Shown here piece after piece: positions 35,132-43,428 of a stretch of 64,000 nucleotides of DNA. Positions within the stretch are counted from its first letter, which is position 1, and each line of letters begins with the position of its first letter. Source of the stretch: JBCCSZ01 sp039821145 (GTDB taxonomy: Bacteria; Bacteroidota; Bacteroidia; Chitinophagales; Saprospiraceae); contig JBCBOS010000017.1 in NCBI GenBank assembly GCA_039821145.1, forward strand, positions 1-64,000, read 5' to 3'. Below the pieces are notes generated by a model, which saw only the letters and a program-made list of their open reading frames with translations, made no database searches and was not told the origin of the DNA. The position numbers and the translations under genes are program-made.

Positions 35132-36652
35132 ATGCAGATTCTTCTCTTTGCGACCTTTTTCCTTTTTGCCCTTCAGCTTTTCGCTCAGGATGTGAGCCTG
35201 GATTTTGCCATCACACAAGACCAGTGGACAGAAGCTTCTGCTCTGCAAAACGGACGACTCTTCCTGGCATTTAGCAAGGCAAAACCCGCAACTGTTTTCG
35301 ATGCCATCCAATATCCGGATTTGCGCATGGACCCAGTCTTCGGGGCAGATGTTTCCGATTGGAAAATTGGGGAGGTATTGCGCGTAAAGGGGGAGGAATT
35401 TTATGGCTTTCCCCTCAAAAAGATTGCCGACTTATCAAAGGGGAAATGGCATGTTCACGCTGTTTTCAAGCCAATGGATTTTCGGACACCTGCTGAGGCC
35501 CATGAAAAGATTTACAGCGAGCCAGTGGCCATCACAGTGGGGGAGACTTCGGAGCGGCAGACCATTCAATTGTCTTTGAACAAGAAGGGGGACAGGCCAA
35601 AGCCTCCGGAAAATGAAACGCATTTTTTGTATGAGACCGTGGAGAGTCCATTGCTCAGTGATTTTTGGAAACAGCCCATGTCGATTTCCTATCAGCTGGT
35701 CTTGCCAAAGTCCTATCACAGCCGTCCGGAACAACGCTATCCGCTCTTGGTCATGGTGGGGGGATTCGGAGCGCGTTACTACCACAAAGTCATTTCTGAG
35801 AAAAAATTGTTCGATCCGAGCAAGCCGGAGATGATCATCGTTCTGTTGGATTCGAAGGCTCCTTTTGGAGATTCTTACCAAACCAATTCTGCCAACAATG
35901 GACCTTATGGCGATGCTGTGGTAACGGAAGTCATTCCGCAAATCGAAGCCAATCATCGCTGCATCGGCACCTCCGCCTCCCGCTTTTTGACGGGCACTTC
36001 TACGGGAGGATGGGCGTCCCTGGCCTTGCAAATCTTTTATCCTGATTTTTTCAATGGTGTCTGGTCAACCTGCGCCGATCCTGTTGATTTTCGACAAATG
36101 GAGTTGATCAATCTCTATGAAGACGAAAGTGCATTTGTCAACCGGCATGCCGTAGAAAGACCGGGGATGAGAGACATCAATGGAGAACCCCGCTATACAT
36201 TGCGAACAGAGTTGTGGGCGGAAAACGTCTTGGGGCTGGACAATTCCTATCATTTGAGTGGTGGGCAGTGGGGGAGTTGGAATGCGGTGTTTGGTCCCAG
36301 GGACGATGCGACGGGCCTGCCCATGCCAATATTCGACCCCGAAACGGGTAAGATCAACAAAGAAGTGGCAAAAGCTTGGCAGCAGTACGATTTGCGAATG
36401 CATCTGGAGCAGAATTGGGATTCCATCGGGACCAAGTTGCAGGGCAAATTGCACATTTGGATGGGGACAATGGACAGCTATTATTTGAACAATGCGATGG
36501 TTTTGTTGGATCGCTTCCTCAAGTCGACCACCAATCCTGTCTCCGATGCAGACCTCCATTTCATCTGTGGGGAGGGCCATTCTTGCGACAGTGAAATCCC
36601 CCTGGCATTGATGATGAAACAAATGCTGGATAGATATGAAAAAACAAAATGA
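35132..36652 (+). CDS. Exported esterase-like alpha/beta hydrolase
   Basis: The product has 506 residues from the ATG at 35132, giving the signal peptide MQILLFATFFLFALQLFAQD. Residues ~190-500 match the esterase D / enterochelin-esterase type hydrolase: YPLLVMVGGFGARYYHKVIS, the nucleophile elbow FLTGTSTGGWASLALQIFYP (GTSTG) and the C-terminal FICGEGHSCDS, where His is the likely third catalytic residue. The N-terminal ~170 residues are a separate beta-rich domain. The first 11 residues of an earlier TTG start were rejected. Substrate is unknown; polysaccharide esters or siderophores are typical for relatives. Confidence 0.8.
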   Translation: MQILLFATFFLFALQLFAQDVSLDFAITQDQWTEASALQNGRLFLAFSKAKPATVFDAIQYPDLRMDPVFGADVSDWKIGEVLRVKGEEFYGFPLKKIADLSKGKWHVHAVFKPMDFRTPAEAHEKIYSEPVAITVGETSERQTIQLSLNKKGDRPKPPENETHFLYETVESPLLSDFWKQPMSISYQLVLPKSYHSRPEQRYPLLVMVGGFGARYYHKVISEKKLFDPSKPEMIIVLLDSKAPFGDSYQTNSANNGPYGDAVVTEVIPQIEANHRCIGTSASRFLTGTSTGGWASLALQIFYPDFFNGVWSTCADPVDFRQMELINLYEDESAFVNRHAVERPGMRDINGEPRYTLRTELWAENVLGLDNSYHLSGGQWGSWNAVFGPRDDATGLPMPIFDPETGKINKEVAKAWQQYDLRMHLEQNWDSIGTKLQGKLHIWMGTMDSYYLNNAMVLLDRFLKSTTNPVSDADLHFICGEGHSCDSEIPLALMMKQMLDRYEKTK

Positions 36653-37184
36653 CCTGTTGGTCAGTTCTTCGATGCTTCAGCTGCGATTCGTTGTGCTGTT
36701 TTTGATTGCGGTGCTCATCAACGGTTGTGCTGTCGAGCAGGAGAGGGAGGTCCCATTCATCAGGGAAGCCTTCCCATACGAATGCGGTCCCAGATGCCTC
36801 CAAATGATTTACCAGTACCATGGTGTAGATACAAATTTTGACCAAATTGCTCGGCAAACAAGGATGTCACCCGAAGAAGGCACCAGCTTTTTGAGTTTGG
36901 TAAAATCGGCAGAAGCCAATGATTTCAAGACCTTGGCCGTAAGGCTGACCTACGACAATCAAGAAGAGGACAAGGCCTCCTTGCTGGACGTCCCGCTTCC
37001 CTGCGTAGCTTTCTGGGAAGGCAATTATTTCATTGTGGTAGAACAAGCCCAGGCAGACAGCATCGACATCATCCATCCCGACCAAGGCAAGCAACGATTG
37101 TCAAAAGAGGCATTCGAAGAGGGTTGGGCATCAGCTGACAAAAGCGAAGGTTTGCTCTTGTTGTTGGAAAAAAACCAAAGATGA
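36636..37184 (+). CDS. Lipoprotein with degenerate C39 peptidase domain
   Basis: The product has 182 residues. LIAVLINGC (Cys31) is the lipobox. The domain starts FPYECGPRCLQMIYQYHG, with Cys50 at the position of the C39 catalytic Cys, and continues TSFLSLVKSAEANDFKTLAV and LPCVAFWEGNYFIVVEQ. In active C39 domains the last segment reads like HFVVV with the catalytic His; here Tyr131 replaces it. The next element reads IIHPDQGK rather than DPxxG, so the Asp seems lost as well. It is therefore probably a non-catalytic binding version of the fold. It overlaps the esterase by 17 bp. Confidence 0.65.
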   Translation: MKKQNDLLVSSSMLQLRFVVLFLIAVLINGCAVEQEREVPFIREAFPYECGPRCLQMIYQYHGVDTNFDQIARQTRMSPEEGTSFLSLVKSAEANDFKTLAVRLTYDNQEEDKASLLDVPLPCVAFWEGNYFIVVEQAQADSIDIIHPDQGKQRLSKEAFEEGWASADKSEGLLLLLEKNQR

Positions 37185-37248
37185 AAGTTGTCAGAAAACG
37201 ATAACTTGCGCTTCATTTGATTGCTTTACCTCGTTCACATACAAACAC

Positions 37249-37815
37249 ATGTTGACAAAAAACAACGGTTTTCTCCTGCTCTTCCTTCTGGCATCCGTCT
37301 GCCTATGCGCACAGACGGAGACCATTGAGTTTGAATTGAATGGCAGGAATCCCATCAATGTCTCCGACAATCCCTTCGGTAAATTTGTTGGAGAATGGAC
37401 CTTGAAGGACGACAACTGGACTCACAACTGGGGCAGTGGAACAGAGACCATCAAAATCCCAGGCCATCACACCGTATCCAAACAGCTGAACACAGACAAC
37501 AGCCTCTTGTCCATCATAGATGGTCCGGAGCCAAATGGGCACATCTTCTGGTCCTACAATCCCAATACAGGAGAAGTCCGACATCTGTCGAGCTTCGGTG
37601 CTTTCAGAGCTGGCCATGGGACGGGCACGGTCAACGAAAAAGGAGATGTACAACTCAGGCTCGTATTCGAAGGCGAGCCAACAGGCACCTATCGGATGTA
37701 TCACTACAAATGGATCAGCCAAGACGAATACCATATGAAATCTGTCCAATTCTCTGCCGACGGTGAAGAAACGGGCTTGTTTTACGAAGGAAATTTTGTC
37801 CGGGTAAAAGGCTAG
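37249..37815 (+). CDS. Exported DUF1579-like protein
   Basis: The product has 188 residues with a signal peptide (MLTKNNGFLLLFLLASVCLC). The mature part looks like a DUF1579 lipocalin-like barrel: FGKFVGEWTLKDDNWTHNWG, then ETIKIPGHHTVSKQ, IDGPEPNGHIFWSYNPNTGE and GEETGLFYEGNFVRVKG. Such proteins often bind small hydrophobic ligands. It lies 64 bp after the C39-like lipoprotein and 69 bp before the Cas6-like gene. Confidence 0.6.
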   Translation: MLTKNNGFLLLFLLASVCLCAQTETIEFELNGRNPINVSDNPFGKFVGEWTLKDDNWTHNWGSGTETIKIPGHHTVSKQLNTDNSLLSIIDGPEPNGHIFWSYNPNTGEVRHLSSFGAFRAGHGTGTVNEKGDVQLRLVFEGEPTGTYRMYHYKWISQDEYHMKSVQFSADGEETGLFYEGNFVRVKG

Positions 37816-37884
37816 TGCCTGTTGTGCTTTATCAAGCATGCAAAGGTTTTTTTGTCAAAAAAGTAAAGATCATCCTGTCAACGA

Positions 37885-38544
37885 ATGCAATACACCCTAC
37901 TAGAATTCACAGAGGTTCGACTGGAGCAAAGAGACGGCCACAAGCTTCGCGGCTACTTTGCCCAATTATTTGGAAAAGAGTCCGATCTTTTTCACAACCA
38001 TGCTTCGGATGGGCGCTCCATCTACCGCTATCCACTGATCCAGTACAAGGTCGTCAGGGGCGTCCCGATGGTGGTGGGCTTGGGAGAAGGAGCCAGCCAG
38101 ATCGTTGAGCGGTTTTGGCAGATCAAAGAAATTGACATCAACGGCCACCGCTTTGCCCTCCATCAAAAACACCTGCAGACCGAAGAGTTGGATGTGGGCT
38201 TGGGCAATGACTTGCAGTCCTATGAATTTGTCAGTCCATGGATGCCGTTGAATCAGGAGAATGTTCGCAAATACCACTCTTATGGAGAGAAAGAACGAGT
38301 CGAACAACTCAAGAGCATCCTCATCCGCAACATCCTCAACGTATTTTCTGCCGTCGGTCATCGGGCCGAGCAGCAGATCATGGTCCACCTAGATTTGGGA
38401 CCAGCGAAGGTATCGAAATTCAAAAACCAACACATGCTCAATTTCCAAGGGAGCTTTGTGAGCAATGCCATCCTTCCTTCGTACATCGGCTTGGGCAAGT
38501 CGGTGTCCAGGGGATTTGGGAGCATTTGCAAAAGCAATGGATAG
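37885..38544 (+). CDS. cas6: Cas6-like CRISPR RNA endonuclease
   Basis: The product has 219 residues. It ends with the glycine-rich loop GLGKSVSRGFGSI (202-213 region), which is characteristic of Cas6/RAMP proteins. Preceding segments (LRGYFAQLFGKESDLFHNHA then SDGRSIYRYPLIQY) and two RRM-like halves also fit Cas6, with His38/His40 as candidate catalytic residues. Cas6 cuts pre-crRNA inside each repeat and leaves an 8-nt 5' handle; the array 3.8 kb downstream has repeats ending ATTGAAAC, a typical Cas6 handle. No other cas gene is in the window, so it may serve an effector encoded elsewhere. The name is based on motif reading by eye. Confidence 0.7.
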   Translation: MQYTLLEFTEVRLEQRDGHKLRGYFAQLFGKESDLFHNHASDGRSIYRYPLIQYKVVRGVPMVVGLGEGASQIVERFWQIKEIDINGHRFALHQKHLQTEELDVGLGNDLQSYEFVSPWMPLNQENVRKYHSYGEKERVEQLKSILIRNILNVFSAVGHRAEQQIMVHLDLGPAKVSKFKNQHMLNFQGSFVSNAILPSYIGLGKSVSRGFGSICKSNG

Positions 38545-38546
38545 CC

Positions 38547-38654
38547 ATGCGGGACAATGAAGCAGTGGACAAACTGATCAAAAAAATTGCTCCAATCATC
38601 ACTGGGGTTTTGATTGCTTTGTTGATCAACAATTGGAACGAAAGCAGAAAATGA
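38547..38654 (+). CDS. 35-residue membrane peptide resembling a DUF6090 N-terminus
   Basis: This short ORF runs from the ATG at 38547 to a TGA overlapping the start of the Crp-type gene (ATGA). It reads MRDNEAVDKLIKKIAPIITG, then VLIALLINNWNESRK. The GxLIALxINNWNE block is the conserved N-terminal transmembrane motif of Bacteroidota DUF6090 membrane proteins, which are normally ~250 residues. Here only that motif remains. It could be a truncation remnant or a real single-pass microprotein; the translational coupling to crp suggests it is at least translated. Confidence 0.45.
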   Translation: MRDNEAVDKLIKKIAPIITGVLIALLINNWNESRK

Positions 38655-39226
38655 AAAAAATCATACAACACATCAGGAATGTGGTATCCATTTCAGACGA
38701 TCATCTGTCTGTGATATTGGACAAGCTCGTCGAAAAGCAGTTTGCAAAAAAAGAGCAGATACTGTACGCCGGAGACTTGGCCCACGAAGTATACTTTAGC
38801 TTGCAAGGCTGCCAACGGATGTACATTCTAGACAACAATGGCATGGAACACAACATTGTTTTTTCCATAGAAAATTGGTGGTTTGGAGACCTGCAAAGTT
38901 TCCTCAACAAAACGCCTGCTTGCTTTGGCATTCAAGCGCTGGAAGACTCCCGCGTCCTATCCATCAACAAGGAGAACTGGGATGATTTGGTGGCCAATGT
39001 TCCCCAGTTTGTTGCCTACACAAGAATTTTGTTTCGCAACACCATGTTTTCTCACGAGAACAGAATCTTTCAAAACTTGTCTCTGACAGCAGAGGAGCGG
39101 TATGAGTATTTTCAAAAGAAATACCCCGACCAATTTCGTCGCGTTTCGCAAAAGCATCTGGCCAGCTACCTTGGGATCACACCAGAGTTTTTGAGTATGA
39201 TCCGCAGCAAAAAGAGGAAAGCGTGA
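38651..39226 (+). CDS. Crp/Fnr family transcriptional regulator
   Basis: The product has 191 residues. The N-terminal cyclic-nucleotide-binding-like barrel is clear (LVEKQFAKKEQILYAGDLAH then EVYFSLQGCQRMYI; FSIENWWFGDLQSFLNKTP). A helical linker (RILFRNTMFSHENRIFQNLS) leads to a C-terminal HTH (FRRVSQKHLASYLGITPEFL then SMIRSKK). The usual cAMP-site Arg/Glu signature is not evident, as in most Bacteroidota members. It is 4 bp overlapped with the upstream membrane peptide. It may regulate the adjacent exported-protein genes; no target palindrome was identified. Confidence 0.85.
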   Translation: MKKIIQHIRNVVSISDDHLSVILDKLVEKQFAKKEQILYAGDLAHEVYFSLQGCQRMYILDNNGMEHNIVFSIENWWFGDLQSFLNKTPACFGIQALEDSRVLSINKENWDDLVANVPQFVAYTRILFRNTMFSHENRIFQNLSLTAEERYEYFQKKYPDQFRRVSQKHLASYLGITPEFLSMIRSKKRKA

Positions 39227-39336
39227 TTTCTTAAACTACCTTATCTTTTATCCTGATCTTTTCATTGAATTTTGTGCGGTCATGTATCTGCAGTACCTGA
39301 TGAGTTTTATTTCATCGTTAAGACCACACAAGCATC

Positions 39337-40455
39337 ATGAAAATTCAAAAAGTACTTTGTTTCATTCTTTTCTTGTCAATTGGACTCCCTTCCATTGCCT
39401 TTGCCCAAGTAACTCCCAGCCCTGCTACAGCCGCTGAGATGGAAACCAAATCCCTGGAGGAGCTCTATGAAGAGGCCATCAAAGAAGGGGGAGAATTCGT
39501 CCTCCGGGCAGGGGGAGACAAACCCGACCAGATTGATTATTATCTGGACATGTTCAAAAAGCGTTTTCCAAAACTCAATGTCACCCATACGGTAGATGTC
39601 AGCATCAATCACGCCCCTCGCTACGACAATGCTCGCTCGGCTGGTGGACAGGAAAACATTCCGGATGTCATCCAGTTTCAGACCCTTCATCGATTCACCT
39701 ACTACACGGAGCAGGGGTTGTTGGACTCCTACAAGCCCAAGAATTGGGACAAAGTGTTTCCGGACTACAAAGATCCCCACGGCCATTGGACGGGCCTCTA
39801 CGGCGTAACATTTAGCAATTTGGTCAACACCGATTTGCTGCCCAAAGACAAAGTGCCGCGCGATGCCATGGACTATCTTGATCCAGCTTTGAAGGGGAAA
39901 GTGATTTTGACCTATCCACACAGTGACGATGCCGTTTTGTATCAATTCTGGAATCTGAAAGAAATGTATGGCTGGGAGTATTTGGAGAAATTGGTGGCGA
40001 CCAAGCCAGTTTGGGTTCGCGGCACTGCCATGCCATATGTGGCCATTGAAAAAGGGTGGTATGCGGCAAGCTTCACAACTTTTTGGCCATTGGAAAGCAT
40101 GCCTGGCAGCAGCCTTCGGTTTCTATTGCCCGAAAAAGACTTCTTCTTGACTTGGTTTCAAGCAGCTGGCATCCCGACCCAGGCAAAGCACAAGGCAGCC
40201 GCAAAGCTCTACCTGAATTGGATGCTTTCGGAAGAATTTCAAAGCAAATGGCTGCAGTTTCCCGTGCGCAGGGACATCGAAGCCCCTGCCGGCTACCAAT
40301 CGGTCCACCACCACAATACCTCTCCGGCAGACTTTCACCGCTGGTTGTTGAAGCGAGACATCGTGGAGCGTTTTCGCATGCAAATGCTTCACCTCATCGG
40401 TCCCATCGAAGGGCCGGAACCAGTGGAGATGGACTACAGCATCAAGCCTGAATGA
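39337..40455 (+). CDS. ABC-type solute-binding protein (ferric/periplasmic type 2)
   Basis: The product has 372 residues with a signal peptide (MKIQKVLCFILFLSIGLPSI then AFAQ). The extracellular solute-binding family 1/AfuA pattern is visible: ELYEEAIKEGGEFVLRAGGD, LDMFKKRFPKLNVTHTVDVS, PDVIQFQTLHRFTYYTEQGL, GVTFSNLVNTDLLPKDKVPR, YLDPALKGKVILTYPHSDDA and AAAKLYLNWMLSEEFQSKWL. No permease or ATPase gene is adjacent, which is unusual for a binding protein; it could work with a distant transporter or as a sensor. Ligand is unknown. Confidence 0.8.
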   Translation: MKIQKVLCFILFLSIGLPSIAFAQVTPSPATAAEMETKSLEELYEEAIKEGGEFVLRAGGDKPDQIDYYLDMFKKRFPKLNVTHTVDVSINHAPRYDNARSAGGQENIPDVIQFQTLHRFTYYTEQGLLDSYKPKNWDKVFPDYKDPHGHWTGLYGVTFSNLVNTDLLPKDKVPRDAMDYLDPALKGKVILTYPHSDDAVLYQFWNLKEMYGWEYLEKLVATKPVWVRGTAMPYVAIEKGWYAASFTTFWPLESMPGSSLRFLLPEKDFFLTWFQAAGIPTQAKHKAAAKLYLNWMLSEEFQSKWLQFPVRRDIEAPAGYQSVHHHNTSPADFHRWLLKRDIVERFRMQMLHLIGPIEGPEPVEMDYSIKPE

Positions 40456-40525
40456 CCCACCGATGCCGTACCGACTCAGACCAAGGCTTTGGCGTAGAAA
40501 AACGTGGAAAAAGCCCGACAAGCCA

Positions 40526-41098
40526 ATGAGGAAGATGTTGGTGGTGCTGTCAATATTCGCCATCGCTTCTTGCTCAACATTTCCGAACAACAGCAAAGAA
40601 AAGAATCAGATGACCACTCAACCATCACTCGACAACGTCCCTGTGAGAGACGGCGAACGTCCTCAAACCACCCCCACCAATCCGCACATGCAACTGAACC
40701 AACAGCCCGAAGACCTTTCCCACATCAAGAACCTGATGGATTGGGCCTTTCAGTTGGGGTATGTGAAAAGAGAGCCAAGTCGAATTTCTGTCCCCGGATC
40801 GATTGCCATGTGCCTGGAAGATGAGCACACTTGCAAGGGCTGCAATGCCTTCATGGTCGGGACCGAATTTGCCCACTTCCATCCGCATCCGGACCACAGC
40901 ATGCACCTTGGTCTTCCGCAGGACAAGGCGGAAATTTTCATCGAAAAAGGCTGGGGTGAATGGCATCCAATGATCAAACGAGGCATTCTCCCGCCCAATA
41001 TCATCATGATGTATGCACCGAGGACCCAGGAAGAATTGGAGGTGGCAAAGTTCATCTTGGGAGCGTCCTATGCCTATGCCAAGAGGACGGAAGGGTAA
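40526..41098 (+). CDS. Lipoprotein with luciferase-like (DUF5519) domain
   Basis: The product has 190 residues from the ATG at 40526, giving a lipoprotein signal (MRKMLVVLSIFAIASC). The mature part contains VPGSIAMCLEDEHTCKGCNA, EFAHFHPHPDHSMHLGLPQD and GWGEWHPMIKRGILPPNIIM then MYAPRTQEEL. This follows the luciferase-like family (DUF5519), which occurs in fungi and bacteria with no proven function. Several His and Cys residues (CKGC, HFHPHPDHSMH) could bind metal. It lies 70 bp after the solute-binding gene. Confidence 0.65.
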   Translation: MRKMLVVLSIFAIASCSTFPNNSKEKNQMTTQPSLDNVPVRDGERPQTTPTNPHMQLNQQPEDLSHIKNLMDWAFQLGYVKREPSRISVPGSIAMCLEDEHTCKGCNAFMVGTEFAHFHPHPDHSMHLGLPQDKAEIFIEKGWGEWHPMIKRGILPPNIIMMYAPRTQEELEVAKFILGASYAYAKRTEG

Positions 41099-41175
41099 GG
41101 GGTTGCCAAAAATCCTGTCATACATTCAAACAATAGATGGTAAAATTGTACTTTGGATCAACCCAAAGCAAAACA

Positions 41176-42063
41176 ATGAAATCACCATCCAATCCGCATC
41201 TTGCTCGATTTTGTGTCGCCTTTCTCCTGGCAACTGTCATCTTCGCCGCTTGCAACAATTCTAGGACGCAGGTCAGGCTATCGGATTCGGTGCCGGAAAT
41301 TGATCGGACAAGAGAAGCCAAAATATTGACGGCCTTTTTTGGTCTGGACAATGGCTTGACACAGCAGGCCAGGCTGTTGTACAGAAATGCAGCGGGCCAG
41401 GATGGAATGCCCCTCGTATTTTCTCACGAACTCGACCCCTCCACTCTGGAAGGGGCAGACTTCGAAGTGACGACCAAAGATGGCAGCCAGTTCGTCGTAG
41501 AAGCTGCCGTTTTGCCACCGGCCAATGAGGAATTTGAGTTGAGAACGGCACTGCTCATCGGAGAATATGGCAATCACCCGAACAACCCACCCCTGTCCGT
41601 CAAGATCGTTGGTGACTTGCTCAGCAGAACGGGCCACAACTACAAGGGAGAAACCATCAAAGTCATTCCGCTGGAAGAAGGACCGATTTTGAGTTATGCG
41701 GAGTATTTCACCTTTGCCGAAGATTATCCATATGTGGAAGAGGGGAGGGGCTGCGATTGCCCCAGGGGGGAGACCAAGGTCATTGTGAAGGCAGTTTGGT
41801 CTGGCGGGGTGCGTGCGGTCAATGGAGAGGAGCTGGGCAAGAATGAACGCAACGACTTCGTGGTGACCATGCTGCAGGGAGCAGATACCATCCAGACAAG
41901 CCCATTTCAATTGGCGGACCTGTCGGACAACGACAACAACATCGACTTGTGTCTGAAGGAGGATGGCATCCCAATCCATCTGACTGTCAATGAAAACATT
42001 GCGATCGACCCGAGGGACGACAAAAACCCTAGAACGGAGATCGAGGTGGTGAGTCGGTGGTAA
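41176..42063 (+). CDS. Hypothetical lipoprotein
   Basis: The product has 295 residues from the ATG at 41176. The lipoprotein signal is CVAFLLATVIFAAC. The mature protein has Ig-like beta segments (LVFSHELDPSTLEGADFEVT, RTALLIGEYGNHPNNPPLSV then KIVGDLLS) and ends EIEVVSRW. The acidic YVEEGRGCDCPRGETKVIVK segment has two Cys. I recognise no named family. It is the last gene before the CRISPR leader. Confidence 0.55.
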   Translation: MKSPSNPHLARFCVAFLLATVIFAACNNSRTQVRLSDSVPEIDRTREAKILTAFFGLDNGLTQQARLLYRNAAGQDGMPLVFSHELDPSTLEGADFEVTTKDGSQFVVEAAVLPPANEEFELRTALLIGEYGNHPNNPPLSVKIVGDLLSRTGHNYKGETIKVIPLEEGPILSYAEYFTFAEDYPYVEEGRGCDCPRGETKVIVKAVWSGGVRAVNGEELGKNERNDFVVTMLQGADTIQTSPFQLADLSDNDNNIDLCLKEDGIPIHLTVNENIAIDPRDDKNPRTEIEVVSRW

Positions 42064-42093
42064 TTCATAGCACAAAACAGCTCCTTTTCTTTC

Positions 42094-42329
42094 CAAAAGA
42101 TGTGTATCTTGTCTTCGTCAGAAGCTCTGATCTTTTCCTTTCCGGGTCCCAACTTATTTGAAAGAGTGGGAAAAACGCTTGCAAGTTATTGATAGACAGA
42201 CTGTTGTGTTTCCGGAAAAGTCCTGAAAAGAGGGGCAAAATGTTCTTTGTTTACGGGAAAATTCTTCATTTTATGGATGGAGCATTGGTGATACAATGTT
42301 GATTGTCAAGGTTTTGTGGAGATGGACGG
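42094..42329 (+). promoter_or_regulatory. CRISPR leader and promoter candidate
   Basis: The exact 18-mer CAAAAGATGTGTATCTTG (42094-42111) has a TATCTTG -7 box and is also found at 30774. The next ~220 bp to the first repeat (42330) are AT-rich with no gene, as expected of a leader. The degenerate last repeat lies at the right end, so the leader side is here and transcription would run on the plus strand. Confidence 0.45.
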
Positions 42330-42952
42330 CTTCGGGAGCATAATCCAAGAGAACAAGGATTGAAACTTACCAAATTGATCCTTTGGACGGATCTCGGAAA
42401 CGCTTCGGGAGCATAATCCAAGAGAACAAGGATTGAAACAAGAGAAGGTCAGTGGTGCCGCTAAGAGGCGTCCTGCTTCGGGAGCATAATCCAAGAGAAC
42501 AAGGATTGAAACAATTTCTTGGGCACAAGTGGGCGATAATTCCAAATCTTCGGGAGCATAATCCAAGAGAACAAGGATTGAAACTCCAATCAAGATGTTT
42601 CATATTGCGGCAAAAGCTGCACTTCGGGAGCATAATCCAAGAGAACAAGGATTGAAACACGAGTCTGACCGAGCTGTATTTGTACAGCAACCAAACTTCG
42701 GGAGCATAATCCAAGAGAACAAGGATTGAAACCCATATTGGCCCTGGTCTTCTGTTGTTCATTGGCGGTCTTCGGGAGCATAATCCAAGAGAACAAGGAT
42801 TGAAACTCAATCAGGGAGGTGGCGACTGGCAGGATCGAGTTGCTTCGGGAGCATAATCCAAGAGAACAAGGATTGAAACGAGGTAATTCTACATGACCAG
42901 CGGGTTGAGAATGACCTTCGGGAGCCTGATCCACCAAAACAAGCTTAGAAAT
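42330..42952 (+). CRISPR. CRISPR array, nine 37-bp repeats and eight spacers
   Basis: Repeats begin CTTCGGGAGC and end GATTGAAAC; they lie at 42330, 42403, 42476, 42548, 42622, 42696, 42770, 42843 and 42916. The first eight are identical; the ninth is degenerate (CTTCGGGAGCCTGATCC..., ending TTAGAAAT) and marks the old end. Spacers are 35-37 bp. An internal inverted repeat AATCC...GGATT could form a small hairpin, and the 3' ATTGAAAC is the usual Cas6 handle of type I-B/III-like repeats. No cas1, cas2 or effector gene lies in the window; the only cas-like gene is the Cas6-like protein at 37885. Confidence 0.95.
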
Positions 42953-42984
42953 TTCCGTCACATCTCATTGGCAAAACGCAAGGC

Positions 42985-43428
42985 ATGATCCACTTTGAAA
43001 AACACATCCAAGAAGCAGAAGATCTGGGAAAAGTCATTCCCCCCAGACTGAGGGCGTTTTTGCTGAGTCTGGAAAGTGAAAAATATTCCCACAACGGATT
43101 TGACTGGGAGTTTTATGGATTTCAAGAAAATGAAACCAAGGTTTTGGTCAATACGGGAGATCGAGATTTGGCAGGATTCAGCGGGGTAGAGATTGCCGAA
43201 AGCGGAATCGGGGAGTTTTTGTTCCTTGTCGAGGAAAAGGACATTCCCAACCAGTATGAGGATAAGATATATCATTTTTTATATGATTCCACAGCCGTGG
43301 TCACAGGCATTCTTTATCCAGAAATTGAGAACAAGTGGATGCTGACAAGCAGGTTCTTTGGGGTCGATGAGGATGACAATTGGATAGAATGTGACACGAG
43401 AGAAGAACTGGAATCAAAAGTACAATGA
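42985..43428 (+). CDS. Hypothetical soluble protein
   Basis: The product has 147 residues. It is acidic with alternating strands and helices: MIHFEKHIQEAEDLGKVIPP, FDWEFYGFQENETKVLVNTG and IGEFLFLVEEKDIPNQYEDK. The pattern is reminiscent of SMI1/KNR4-type immunity-like proteins, but key motifs are not clear. It begins 33 bp past the degenerate last CRISPR repeat and overlaps the next ORF by 38 bp. Function unknown. Confidence 0.5.
   Translation: MIHFEKHIQEAEDLGKVIPPRLRAFLLSLESEKYSHNGFDWEFYGFQENETKVLVNTGDRDLAGFSGVEIAESGIGEFLFLVEEKDIPNQYEDKIYHFLYDSTAVVTGILYPEIENKWMLTSRFFGVDEDDNWIECDTREELESKVQ

Noticed and set aside
42306..42961. Long minus-strand frames through the CRISPR array with repeated phrases such as SILVLLDYAPE
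   Set aside because: They are translations of the repeat-spacer array and have no independent coding support.
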